NCBI GenBank assembly: GCA_902784015.1
Contig: CACZTC010000144.1
Span: forward strand, 1-14,393
DNA length: 14,393 nt
DNA from: an uncultured Erysipelotrichaceae bacterium
Lineage (GTDB): Bacteria > Bacillota_I > Bacilli_A > Erysipelotrichales > Erysipelotrichaceae
Reading direction: 5' to 3'
Position 1 is the first letter of the stretch; each line of letters opens with the position of its first letter. The notes below the pieces were generated by a model. The model had not been told where the DNA came from, did no database searches, and saw only the letters and a list, made by a program, of their open reading frames with translations. This document shows positions 1 through 7,939 of the stretch, piece by piece. The position numbers and the translations under genes are program-made.

Positions 1-17
1 ATATATTTTAATATTTT

Positions 18-33
18 GTTTTTAATTAAAAAC
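18..33. repeat. Perfect 16-bp palindrome upstream of the VanZ-like gene
   Basis: The sequence GTTTTTAATTAAAAAC equals its own reverse complement. It lies 16 bases before the VanZ-like start codon. A second, weaker inverted repeat (CATGA at 33-37, TCATG at 48-52) spans that start. The palindrome could be an operator, or the tail of a terminator from an upstream gene outside the window. It is very AT-rich, so chance is possible. Confidence 0.4.
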
Positions 34-49
34 ATGATAGATTATTTTC

Positions 50-541
50 ATGTCTTTATTAGAAGTAATACCTGATGTTCTATTATTAGGTTTAATATAT
101 TCATATTTATATAAGAGACTAAAAAGTTTAAAGAATAAACAAGTGATTAAATATAATACTTTATTCTATATGTCTTTAAGTTTAATTATTCTTATAACTT
201 TAAGTCCTTTTATTATTTCTATACCTAATCTATTTAATAGTCATATAAAATCATATAATTTTGAATTATTTGTGGACTGGAAATATCAATATGGAAACTA
301 CATAATTGATACTTTATTTAATATTATTCTTTTTATTCCTTTTTCTTTTTCTTTTTATTTAGCCACAAAGAAAAAGCCCCTAAATATAATCATTAGTGGC
401 TTCTTATTAAGTTTATTAATTGAATTTATCCAACCTTTATTATTTGAAAGTAGAATCGGTGATATTACAGATCTCTTCAATAATACTATTGGTACTATTA
501 TTGGTGTACTAATAGCTTATTTATTATTTAGAGATAATTAA
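50..541 (+). CDS. VanZ-like family membrane protein
   Basis: This 163-residue integral membrane protein has about five hydrophobic segments, near residues 5-22, 39-58, 85-105, 110-130 and 143-160. The second half carries the VanZ-like signature: an N-x-(3)-F-I-P-F stretch around 91-98, then SLLIEFIQ at 121-128, then R-x-GDI-x-DL-x-NN-T-x-G at 135-148. VanZ itself gives low-level teicoplanin resistance, but most chromosomal homologues have no known function, and nothing here indicates a glycopeptide resistance cluster. An in-frame TAG at 38-40 limits how far upstream the start can lie. The ATG at 50 is the first possible start but has no clear Shine-Dalgarno site, so translation may be weak or begin elsewhere. 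The stop overlaps the stop of the convergent exporter gene by four bases. I am confident of the family and not of the role. Confidence 0.85.
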   Translation: MSLLEVIPDVLLLGLIYSYLYKRLKSLKNKQVIKYNTLFYMSLSLIILITLSPFIISIPNLFNSHIKSYNFELFVDWKYQYGNYIIDTLFNIILFIPFSFSFYLATKKKPLNIIISGFLLSLLIEFIQPLLFESRIGDITDLFNNTIGTIIGVLIAYLLFRDN

Positions 542-2361
542 GCTTCATTTCCTATGGTATTAACTATCATTTCATCATATTGACGTGTATATAGATCATA
601 ATAATGACCATGTTTACGCATCAATTCTTTATGCGTACCTCTTTCAATAATCTTTCCATCATCCACAACCAATATCTCATCCGCATCTACTATGGTAGAT
701 AAACGATGAGCTATCACGAAGCTTGTTCTACCTTGAATAACTGTATCAATCGCATTTTGGATAGCTTTTTCCGTTAAGCTATCAATGCTGGCAGTAGCTT
801 CATCTAAGACTAAGATCTTAGGATCAGCTAAAATAGCACGCGCAAATGATAATAATTGTTTCTCCCCTGTCGATAATAAATCTCCGCCTTCACCAACATC
901 ACTATCCAAGCCTTTATCCATTTTTTCTAAAACGAAAGTTGCCGAAACTAATTCTAAAGCTTTCATTATTTCCTCATCACTTGCATCAGGTTTGCCATAT
1001 CTTAGATTATCTCTTATTGTTCCAGAAAATAAATGAGGTGATTGTAAAACATAACCTATATTTGAATGAAGCCATAATTGTGATCTTTCTTTTGCGTTTC
1101 TTCCATCAATTAATATTTCACCGCTTGTTGGCTCAAAGAATCTGCATACTAGATTAACCAAAGTTGATTTACCTGCACCTGTCTCTCCCACAATCGCAAT
1201 ATTAGTTCCCTTTGGTACATTTAAATTAAAATGTTCTAATACCATCTCATCCCCATCAGGATATTGGAAACTGACATCTCTAAATTCAACATCACCATTT
1301 AATTCTTCCCAATTCTCTTTTTTCGGATTAAATGTATCACCATATTTTTCTATTACTTCTTTACTATCAGCTACATCACTTTCGGTTTCCATTAATTTAG
1401 TAAATCTTTCAATATTTACTTGGATACCTATTAAAGCTGCAATTGTTTCAATAATCCATTGAATAGGTTCCATTAGATTTAGCGCATAATTCATAAATAC
1501 TGATAAAGTACCTATCATCATTATTCTTTCCATCGTTAATAAGCCACCCTGCCATAAAACTAAAGCTAAGGCAATGCTACCCATCATTACCATGACTGAA
1601 GAAAAGAAAGCTGAATAACGCGTAGCTCTAATACTTGTTTTACGCATATTACTTGTATCTTTATCAAAGTCTCTTTCAATAAGTGATTCAATAACTAAGG
1701 TCTTAATACTTCTGGCTCCAGTTATTCCTTCATTAAAATCACTAGTTATTTGTGAATTAATTTCTCTAATATTTCTATGATATGCAATAAGCTTTGGTTG
1801 GAATAAAGAAATAAGTAAAATCGCTATCGGCAATAATAATATTACATATAAGGCTAATTTCATATTAATAGTTAGCATCGTTATTAATGCCATGATAATA
1901 TATGAGCCATTCCATACAATATCCATTAAATGCCATGAAGCTAATACTCCTATCTTTCCCGTATCGCTCATTATTCTTGCATGGACATAACCAACATTAT
2001 TCTGATTGAAATAAGAAAATGATAATGTTTGGAGATGATTAAAACTCGCATTTCTTAAATCATGATTAATATCCATTTCCATTTGTCCGCTCCAATAAGT
2101 GGAATAATAATTAACTATTACTTGAATAACTAAAACACCAAAATAGATAAGCACAAATATACCCAAAGTATCTAAAGTTTGTAAACCAATAAAATAATCA
2201 ATCGCATAACGATTAAATAATGGATATAAGGCATCAAGTCCAGATACAATGCAACCTAAAAACATCATCCCTATCATCTTTTTCTTATATTTAGTTATGT
2301 AAGGAAGAATTTTTGGTATACCAAAATATGGAAGTTTTATGTTCTTATCATTCTCGTCCAT
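538..2361 (-). CDS. ABC exporter subunit, BmrD/YheH-like (catalytic Walker B half)
   Basis: This 607-residue half-transporter has an N-terminal six-helix membrane domain (about residues 25-310) and a C-terminal ATPase domain (about 355-595). It pairs with the gene just upstream to form a heterodimeric multidrug or lipid exporter in the cytoplasmic membrane. Visible motifs are Walker A GETGAGKST (392-400), Q-loop Q440, Walker B ILVLDE ending in the catalytic glutamate E521, and H-loop H552. The signature is LSTGE (496-500) instead of LSGGQ. The phrase LSFARAILADP after the signature is typical of the BmrD/YheH/LmrD side of such pairs. The start is supported by GGAGG at 2368-2372, six bases before the ATG. 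It overlaps the upstream gene by 14 bases, so translation is probably coupled. The substrate cannot be read from sequence. Confidence 0.93.
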   Translation of the reverse strand: MDENDKNIKLPYFGIPKILPYITKYKKKMIGMMFLGCIVSGLDALYPLFNRYAIDYFIGLQTLDTLGIFVLIYFGVLVIQVIVNYYSTYWSGQMEMDINHDLRNASFNHLQTLSFSYFNQNNVGYVHARIMSDTGKIGVLASWHLMDIVWNGSYIIMALITMLTINMKLALYVILLLPIAILLISLFQPKLIAYHRNIREINSQITSDFNEGITGARSIKTLVIESLIERDFDKDTSNMRKTSIRATRYSAFFSSVMVMMGSIALALVLWQGGLLTMERIMMIGTLSVFMNYALNLMEPIQWIIETIAALIGIQVNIERFTKLMETESDVADSKEVIEKYGDTFNPKKENWEELNGDVEFRDVSFQYPDGDEMVLEHFNLNVPKGTNIAIVGETGAGKSTLVNLVCRFFEPTSGEILIDGRNAKERSQLWLHSNIGYVLQSPHLFSGTIRDNLRYGKPDASDEEIMKALELVSATFVLEKMDKGLDSDVGEGGDLLSTGEKQLLSFARAILADPKILVLDEATASIDSLTEKAIQNAIDTVIQGRTSFVIAHRLSTIVDADEILVVDDGKIIERGTHKELMRKHGHYYDLYTRQYDEMIVNTIGNEA

Positions 2362-4186
2362 TTTCTTCCTCCTCTATTAATTTACCTTGTTCAAGCTGAA
2401 GATCATGAATCTTCCTATAAATACCATTTAAGGCTATTAATTCTTCATGACTTCCTTCTTCGATTATTTTCCCTTTATCCATGACAACAATCTTATCTGC
2501 ATGCATTAAAGTTGTTATTCTATGCGCAATAATAATTACTGTTGACTTAGCTATATTATCTTTTAAAGCATTTCTTATTTTGGCATCAGTTTCTGAATCA
2601 ACTGCCGATAAAGAATCATCAAATATCATGATTGGTGGTTTTCTTATTAACATCTGTGCTATCGCTGTACGCTGTTTTTGCCCACCAGATAATGTAACTC
2701 CGCGCTCACCAACTGAAGTTTCATAACCTTGTTTAAAATTATTGATTGTTTCATTTAAACAAGCAATTCTTGCGGCTTCTTCAATATCATTAAAAGTAGC
2801 TTCATCTTTAGCTATCTTTATATTCTCTTCTAAGGTCCTTGAGAATAAATATGGTTCTTGTAAGACCATCCCAATATTCTCTCTTAAATAAGCTCTATCT
2901 ATATCATTAATATCTACGCCGCCAATAGTAATAGATCCACCATCTTCATTTAATTCATATAATCTATCTAATAGATACATTAAAGTTGATTTACCGCTAC
3001 CTGTACTACCTAATATACCAACAGTACTACCAGCTTTAATTTCTAGAGAGACATTATCCAATACTTTTTTCGTGCTATTGTCATATTTATATGTAATATT
3101 CTTGAAGGATATATCTTGTCTTAAATCAGATTTGATTGTATTTTCTTTTTCTATCTCTCTTTGACTATTCATAATATATCTAAGCCTTTCAATTGATATA
3201 CCTGCTTTAGACATATTTGCGATAACTCTTCCTAACATTCTAACAGGCCAGGTTAGCATCGCATTATAATAAATAAAAGCTATATAATTACCAGTTGTAA
3301 TTTCACCATTAACTGTTAAATATACGCCATAAGCCATAATAGCGATAATTTGACCATGCGAGAAAATATCACCTGTAGACCAGAATAAAGATAAATAATG
3401 CATTAGCTTTATCCAAAGATTAGTATATTCACGATTTTGTTTTTCAAATCTTTCTCTTTCATAAGCTTCTCTACCAAAAGCTCTTACTACTCTTACGCCT
3501 GTTAGATTCTCTTGGGCAATAGAAGATAAGATACCTTCTTGAGTATCAGCTTTTTCAAATTGCGAACCTATCTTTTCATGGAAGAAATAACTATAACCAA
3601 TCACAATTGGAAAGAATAAAGCTGAAAGAATAGTTAGTTTAACATTAATCTGTAACATGAATATTATTGCTAAGATGATTAAAACTATTACTCTAAATAA
3701 TGATGTTAATTGCTCAGATAAGAACATCTTTATTTGATCAACATCACTTGTGCATCTTTGAATAATATCACCAGTATGATTTTCCCCATGCCACTTAAAA
3801 GGTAGATGTAATATTTGATCAAATAATTCATCACGCATTGTCTTAACTAAAGTCTCAGCACCTTTGACATTATTTAATCTAAATAAGAAACGAGCTATCG
3901 CACTAAATAAAGCGACTATTATTATCATAATGGCCAAGACCCATATATTAGCTTTTAGATAATTAATCCCACCCAATTTATCTACAAGATTATTAAAAAT
4001 ATTAGGCATCGATGAAGGATCAGTTCCAATAATAGTATCAACTGTATATCCAATTATCTTTGGATTAATTAAATCTAATAAAGAAACAAGCATCGCAAAA
4101 AATATCGCTAAGATAAAATATCTTTTCGACCCTCTTAAAAAATGAATAATTAAGCTAGTATTTGTTGGGAATTTTTCGCTTTTCAT
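2348..4186 (-). CDS. ABC exporter subunit, BmrC/YheI-like (degenerate Walker B half)
   Basis: This 612-residue half-transporter is the first gene of the exporter operon. The membrane domain covers about residues 20-325 and the ATPase about 358-595. Motifs are Walker A GSTGSGKST (393-401), Q-loop Q443, a canonical signature LSGGQ (499-503), Walker B IMIFDD (519-524) and H-loop H555. D524 stands where the catalytic glutamate should be, as in the degenerate subunit of TM287/288, BmrCD and LmrCD. This signature completes the active site built on the partner's Walker motifs, while the site built on this protein's own Walker motifs should bind ATP but hydrolyse it poorly. The start has GAGG a few bases upstream and an extended -10 promoter about 20 bases away. 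It ends in TGA, followed at once by an in-frame TAA. The substrate is unknown; homologues export drugs or lipids. Confidence 0.93.
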   Translation of the reverse strand: MKSEKFPTNTSLIIHFLRGSKRYFILAIFFAMLVSLLDLINPKIIGYTVDTIIGTDPSSMPNIFNNLVDKLGGINYLKANIWVLAIMIIIVALFSAIARFLFRLNNVKGAETLVKTMRDELFDQILHLPFKWHGENHTGDIIQRCTSDVDQIKMFLSEQLTSLFRVIVLIILAIIFMLQINVKLTILSALFFPIVIGYSYFFHEKIGSQFEKADTQEGILSSIAQENLTGVRVVRAFGREAYERERFEKQNREYTNLWIKLMHYLSLFWSTGDIFSHGQIIAIMAYGVYLTVNGEITTGNYIAFIYYNAMLTWPVRMLGRVIANMSKAGISIERLRYIMNSQREIEKENTIKSDLRQDISFKNITYKYDNSTKKVLDNVSLEIKAGSTVGILGSTGSGKSTLMYLLDRLYELNEDGGSITIGGVDINDIDRAYLRENIGMVLQEPYLFSRTLEENIKIAKDEATFNDIEEAARIACLNETINNFKQGYETSVGERGVTLSGGQKQRTAIAQMLIRKPPIMIFDDSLSAVDSETDAKIRNALKDNIAKSTVIIIAHRITTLMHADKIVVMDKGKIIEEGSHEELIALNGIYRKIHDLQLEQGKLIEEEENGRE

Positions 4187-4206
4187 ATGACCTCAAAACG
4201 TAATTA

Positions 4207-4215
4207 ATTGTAGCA
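4207..4215 (-). promoter_or_regulatory. Extended -10 promoter for the ABC exporter operon
   Basis: Read on the minus strand, this is TGC followed by TACAAT, an extended -10 element. It lies 20 bases before the exporter start, leaving a leader of about 14 bases that holds the GAGG ribosome site. No good -35 is visible, which an extended -10 can tolerate. Confidence 0.55.
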
Positions 4216-4238
4216 TATCTATCCATCTTCTCTATATT
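4208..4238 (+). promoter_or_regulatory. Possible promoter for the S10 peptidase gene
   Basis: TTGTAG (4208-4213) and TATATT (4233-4238) are separated by 19 bases, a slightly long spacer. This would start transcription around 4245, about 30 bases before the peptidase start. It overlaps the -10 of the divergent exporter promoter, so the two may compete. The match is modest. Confidence 0.3.
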
Positions 4239-4275
4239 AATGTGATAAACTTTATAAAAAGAAAGAGGACTACAT

Positions 4276-5715
4276 ATGTATAAAACAGAAAATTTTAAAG
4301 CTGATACATTCACCCCTGCTCATTTTGAGTCAGAACATGAAATCAAACTAAATGGAAAGACTATTCCATATACAACTATTAGTGAAGATAATGTCTTCTA
4401 TAATAGTGAAGGTAAACCTATTGCTTCTATCTTTTCTTATTCTTATATAAGAAGTGATATTGAAGATTATAGTAATCGTCCTGTATGTTTTGCGTATAAT
4501 GGTGGACCAGGTAGTTCATCAATGTATGTTCATGCGGGTTTCTTAGGAACTAGAAGAATTACCTATGGTGCCCCAGATAGACCTACATCATTTGGCCCTT
4601 ATGAAGTAATTGATAATCCTGATTGTTTATTAGATATCGCTGATCTAGTTTTAGTTGATCCAGTTGGAACAGGTTATGGTGTTTTATTAGATGAAGAAGA
4701 AGGTAAGAATTTCTTAGGTATAGAAGAAGATGCTGAAGCTTTATTATCTTTTATTGAAACATGGTTAAGAAAATATAATCGTATGCTTAGTCCTAAATAT
4801 TTAATTGGTGAGAGTTATGGCTGTACAAGATCAGCTATAGCTGCAGGAATTGCTGCAACTGGCGGTAAGGATAGAGCTTATGCGGTGGCTTTTGATGGTA
4901 TTGTGATGATTGGTAATACTGTTACCGTCGGTAAATATTTTGGTGAGAATTTACATGTTAATGATGCTATCCTAGGCTTCCCTACATATGCAGCTGTCAA
5001 TTATTTCCATAATAAGCCTAAGACTAAAGATTCATTAGATACTTTTGTGAAGAAGGCTAAAGCTTTTGCGGATAAAGATTATTTATTAGCCCTATATAAA
5101 GGTGAATCTTTATCTAAAGAAGAAAGAAAGAATATCATTGAAAAAGTGACTTATTATACAGGAGTATCCAAAGAATATTTAGAAAAGAATGGTTTAGAAA
5201 TAAATGATAATACCTATCGTCAAGAAGTTCTTAAGAAAAAAGGTAAAGCAGTTTCTAGATATGATGGTCGTATGACTAGACCATTATTAGAGCCAGAAGT
5301 AATTGAAGTTGAAAAAGGTTTATGGGATGATGCTACTGCTGATCAATATGATCCATATTTCTATGCAGCCTTAACTGGTGATATTCTTCCATATCTTGGC
5401 GTTAAACTTGATCGTAATTATGTCAATATGACAATGTATTATAAGACATGGAATAAAACAGAAACGATGGGTAATACTGGTGAACAATTAAGAAATGCAA
5501 TGACAAGAAGACCTGGCATGCGTGTCTTATTTGCGAATGGTTATTATGATTTATGTACTGAAACAGGTTATATTTATCATACCTTAGATCATGCCAGCTT
5601 ACCTAAAGATAGAATTACATTAAAACTATATGAATCAGGACATATGATTTATATTGGCGAAAAAAATATTAAGAAGTTAACTACTGATATTAGAAATTTC
5701 TTAAATAATAAATAA
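4276..5715 (+). CDS. Serine carboxypeptidase, family S10, cytosolic
   Basis: This 479-residue alpha/beta-hydrolase is expected to remove C-terminal residues from peptides by a serine mechanism. The S10 hallmarks appear in order: the oxyanion-hole motif NGGPGSSS (75-82), VDPVGTGYG (127-135), the nucleophile motif GESYG with Ser180, and the probable triad partners Asp425 (in NGYYDL) and His456 (in ESGHMIYI). The full length matches the family. There is no signal peptide or membrane segment, so it should act inside the cell on imported peptides or protein fragments; plant and yeast members work in vacuoles or outside the cell. The start has AGAGGA six bases upstream of the ATG. The gene stands alone, with the exporter diverging upstream. 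Its stop directly abuts the stop of the convergent kinase gene. Family assignment is secure; the substrate is unknown. Confidence 0.92.
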   Translation: MYKTENFKADTFTPAHFESEHEIKLNGKTIPYTTISEDNVFYNSEGKPIASIFSYSYIRSDIEDYSNRPVCFAYNGGPGSSSMYVHAGFLGTRRITYGAPDRPTSFGPYEVIDNPDCLLDIADLVLVDPVGTGYGVLLDEEEGKNFLGIEEDAEALLSFIETWLRKYNRMLSPKYLIGESYGCTRSAIAAGIAATGGKDRAYAVAFDGIVMIGNTVTVGKYFGENLHVNDAILGFPTYAAVNYFHNKPKTKDSLDTFVKKAKAFADKDYLLALYKGESLSKEERKNIIEKVTYYTGVSKEYLEKNGLEINDNTYRQEVLKKKGKAVSRYDGRMTRPLLEPEVIEVEKGLWDDATADQYDPYFYAALTGDILPYLGVKLDRNYVNMTMYYKTWNKTETMGNTGEQLRNAMTRRPGMRVLFANGYYDLCTETGYIYHTLDHASLPKDRITLKLYESGHMIYIGEKNIKKLTTDIRNFLNNK

Positions 5716-7374
5716 TTAAACTATGATACTACCGCCAATGAATTCTCTAATAATTGAATTATTGGCAATGATATCATCTTCTTCAATACTCACAAAGAAA
5801 TCCAAGAATTTATTCATTCTTTGTGCCTCCGGATATTCTGCTTCATCTCTTCCTATTTCTTCTAGTAATGGCTTCGCATATTTCTTTAAAACAGCTAATT
5901 CATATATACATTGACTATTGAAGAAAACATCAGCTTCAGAATTATATGGGAAGATATTAATTTCTTCCCCTTTTCTTACGCTTGGCCAATCTTTAATTGT
6001 TTGACGTGCGTCTCTTCCTCTTGTGCGATAATCTCTAACTAATCTTCTTAACATACGCGCATCGGTTGTAGGAATACGATGATGCATATCAATATTGATT
6101 TGTGTTAAGGGGCTAATATAAATCTTAAATTTTTCATCATCATTAATACCTATAGTTAATTTAGGATTAAGCCCATGAATACCTTCAATGACGATAGGTT
6201 GTGTATGATCAATGCTAGTAATACGCTTACCAAACATTTTTCTTCCTTCAAGGAAATCAAATTCTGGTATATCAACTTTCTTCCCTGCTAATAAGTCATT
6301 CATTTGTGAAGTAAATAAATCAACATCAACTGCGCTTAAAGATTCAAAATCCATTTCACCATGTTCATCTCGAGGCATATCTTCACGATTAATAAAATAA
6401 TCATCAGTTCCTAGATATAAAGGATTCAATCCTGTTACTCTTAATTGAATAATTAATCTTTTCGCAAATGTTGTCTTACCAGAAGAAGATGGACCCGCAA
6501 TTAGAATAATACGCTTACCAGCTTCTTTTATTTCTTCAGCTATTTCCGCAATCTTTTTTTCATGTAAAGCTTCTGATAACATAACTAAATCTTTTGCGTC
6601 ATCATTCAATATACGCTCATTTAATTCGCCAATTGTATTAACACCCATTAAATGTTCCCAGTGTGTCTCTTCACTAAAAGCTTCATATAACTTTTTCTGT
6701 TCAGCATATTCAGGAACGACATCTACATTACTTGGATGTGGGAATCTTAATAACATACCATTACGATAGCGCCTTACTTCAAATAATTTTAAATAGCGAC
6801 AAGAAGGAACAGTATGAACATAGAAAAGACTAGAAGTATCATCTAAAGTAGCTAAAAAGGCATGATTTAGATCTTTGGCAGTAGAGAATAATTTATATTC
6901 ATCAGGATTCTCTTTTTTCTCTAAATATTCTAATGCATCTTCTCTTTCGATTCTTTCTTCTTTAATCTTTTCATCTCTCTTTACTAATTCTTCCATACGC
7001 TTTTGAATGCTTTCAGCTATCTCGTCGCTCAAACCATTTGTATGTATTTTTGTAAAGACACCTTTAGATAAAGAATTTGCGATAGTCGTTTTAACTTCAG
7101 GCCCTAAAATATCAGAAATAGCTTTTAAATATAGTAAAGTAAGTGATGCTTGATAAGCCATATTACCATAAGGATTAGTCATATCTTTTAATTCAACATG
7201 GCAATCATCATCAATTACTTCATCTAAACGCGCATCACGATTATTTAGTCTACAAGATACAACTTGATGTTCTATTTCATCTTTAAATTCTTCGATTAGA
7301 TCTTCAGCTGTTATTATTCCTTTATATTCTTTTAATTTAGTTTCACCATTCGGTAATACAATTTCTACTTTCAT
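5716..7374 (-). CDS. TGS-domain nucleoside (uridine kinase-like) kinase
   Basis: This 552-residue protein joins parts of a threonyl-tRNA synthetase to a nucleoside kinase. Residues 1-63 are a TGS-type fold. Residues about 70-235 resemble the synthetase editing-type second domain, with a conserved stretch around FYVHTVPSCRYLKLFEV (184-200). Residues about 288-505 are a uridine kinase/phosphoribulokinase-type P-loop kinase with Walker A GPSSSGKT (294-301), a TDDYF motif (323-327) and an arginine-rich lid region (MLRRLVRDYRTRGRD, 441-455). The same architecture occurs in Thermotoga and many clostridia and is usually annotated as uridine kinase or nucleoside kinase. It probably phosphorylates a nucleoside with ATP or GTP, but the exact substrate and the role of the N-terminal half are not evident. 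The start has AGAGGT six bases upstream and overlaps the msrA stop by four bases (ATGA), so the two genes are translationally coupled. Confidence 0.9.
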   Translation of the reverse strand: MKVEIVLPNGETKLKEYKGIITAEDLIEEFKDEIEHQVVSCRLNNRDARLDEVIDDDCHVELKDMTNPYGNMAYQASLTLLYLKAISDILGPEVKTTIANSLSKGVFTKIHTNGLSDEIAESIQKRMEELVKRDEKIKEERIEREDALEYLEKKENPDEYKLFSTAKDLNHAFLATLDDTSSLFYVHTVPSCRYLKLFEVRRYRNGMLLRFPHPSNVDVVPEYAEQKKLYEAFSEETHWEHLMGVNTIGELNERILNDDAKDLVMLSEALHEKKIAEIAEEIKEAGKRIILIAGPSSSGKTTFAKRLIIQLRVTGLNPLYLGTDDYFINREDMPRDEHGEMDFESLSAVDVDLFTSQMNDLLAGKKVDIPEFDFLEGRKMFGKRITSIDHTQPIVIEGIHGLNPKLTIGINDDEKFKIYISPLTQINIDMHHRIPTTDARMLRRLVRDYRTRGRDARQTIKDWPSVRKGEEINIFPYNSEADVFFNSQCIYELAVLKKYAKPLLEEIGRDEAEYPEAQRMNKFLDFFVSIEEDDIIANNSIIREFIGGSIIV

Positions 7375-7889
7375 ATAAATACCTCTTCATTCAGTTTTTT
7401 TATTTTTTCAAATTCTTCAATACTAATATGACAATAACCATCTTGGTTTTTATCTAAATACTTTTGATGATATTCTTCAGCATCATAGAAATTAACCAAA
7501 GGTTCTAATTCGACATAAAATTTTTTATATTCTTTTCTTTTTTTATTAAATATTTCTTCTAATACTTCTTTATCTTCTTTTTGAAGATAATAAATACCAG
7601 TTTGGTACTGTGAACCAACATCATTTCCTTGTCTATTTTTTACAGTTGGATCAATACAGAGAAAATAAGCTTTTAAAAGTCTGCCTAAAGGTAATATATC
7701 AGCATCATATATTACTTCAACAGCTTCTTTAAAGCCTGTCATATCACTACAAACCATTTCATAATTAGGGGCTAATGTTTTCCCGTTGGCATAACCTACT
7801 TTAGTTGAAATAATGCCATCAAGATAAGATAAAGCTTTTTCTAGTCCCCAAAAACATCCCCCTGCTAAATATAATACTTTCTTTTTCAT
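7371..7889 (-). CDS. msrA: Peptide-methionine (S)-S-oxide reductase MsrA
   Basis: This 172-residue repair enzyme reduces methionine-S-sulfoxide in proteins and free methionine, using thioredoxin. The catalytic motif GGCFWG holds the nucleophile Cys12. Downstream are the family motifs GSQYQTGIYY (92-101) and EEYHQKY (138-144). Cys153 in GYCHI near the C-terminus is the likely recycling cysteine. The open frame extends 15 codons further upstream to 7934, but I place the start at 7889: AAGGA lies seven bases before this ATG, the motif then begins at residue 10 as is usual, and the upstream extension runs through the promoter. It is the first gene of an operon with the TGS-kinase, whose ATG overlaps the msrA TGA. 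No MsrB domain is fused and no msrB gene is in the window. Confidence 0.94.
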   Translation of the reverse strand: MKKKVLYLAGGCFWGLEKALSYLDGIISTKVGYANGKTLAPNYEMVCSDMTGFKEAVEVIYDADILPLGRLLKAYFLCIDPTVKNRQGNDVGSQYQTGIYYLQKEDKEVLEEIFNKKRKEYKKFYVELEPLVNFYDAEEYHQKYLDKNQDGYCHISIEEFEKIKKLNEEVFI

Positions 7890-7896
7890 TTTATTA

Positions 7897-7901
7897 TCCT
7901 T
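7897..7901 (-). promoter_or_regulatory. Ribosome binding site that fixes the msrA start
   Basis: On the minus strand AAGGA ends seven bases before the ATG at 7889. The longer in-frame start at 7934 lies upstream of both this site and the predicted promoter -10, so it would not be on the transcript. Confidence 0.75.
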
Positions 7902-7917
7902 GTAAAACAGTAGTATT

Positions 7918-7923
7918 ATTATA
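7918..7923 (-). promoter_or_regulatory. -10 box of the msrA-kinase operon
   Basis: The minus strand reads a perfect TATAAT here, preceded by ATG. Transcription would begin near 7911, about 22 bases before the chosen msrA start. A weak -35 (TTCAAC at 7941-7946) lies 17 bases upstream. This promoter overlaps the opposing pdxY-type gene promoter. Confidence 0.55.
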
Positions 7924-7933
7924 CATCCAAGCA

Positions 7934-7939
7934 TATAAT
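7934..7939 (+). promoter_or_regulatory. -10 box of the pyridoxamine kinase gene
   Basis: A perfect TATAAT lies 22 bases before the kinase start, giving a short leader that contains GGAGG at 7950-7954. No convincing -35 is seen about 17 bases upstream. The would-be -35 region falls on the msrA -10 region, so the two polymerases could not bind at once. Confidence 0.5.

Noticed and set aside
34..75. 13-codon frame starting at the ATG at 34, upstream of and overlapping the VanZ-like start
   Set aside because: There is no ribosome site and the frame is too short to judge; it could be a leader peptide, but nothing supports it.
50..541. VanZ-like protein as evidence of glycopeptide resistance
   Set aside because: No vanHAX or vanRS genes are nearby, and VanZ-like proteins of unknown role are common on ordinary chromosomes.
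785..1157. Two overlapping plus-strand frames (83 and 103 codons) inside the exporter gene
   Set aside because: Both are antisense to the conserved ATPase domain and are explained as shadows of it.
2348..2350. TGA stops of the exporter and msrA genes as possible tryptophan codons (code 4)
   Set aside because: Tryptophans in these genes are read from TGG, no gene needs TGA read-through, and each of these TGAs is followed within two codons by an in-frame TAA or TAG.
5769..5778. ATGATATCAT, similar to the SPFH promoter repeats
   Set aside because: It lies within the kinase coding sequence (Asp-Asp-Ile-Ile codons), is a single copy and is easily explained by chance.
7890..7934. Longer msrA reading frame starting at 7934
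   Set aside because: The extra 15 codons cross the TATAAT at 7918-7923 and would not be transcribed. A good AAGGA site precedes the ATG at 7889, and the shorter protein has the normal MsrA N-terminus.
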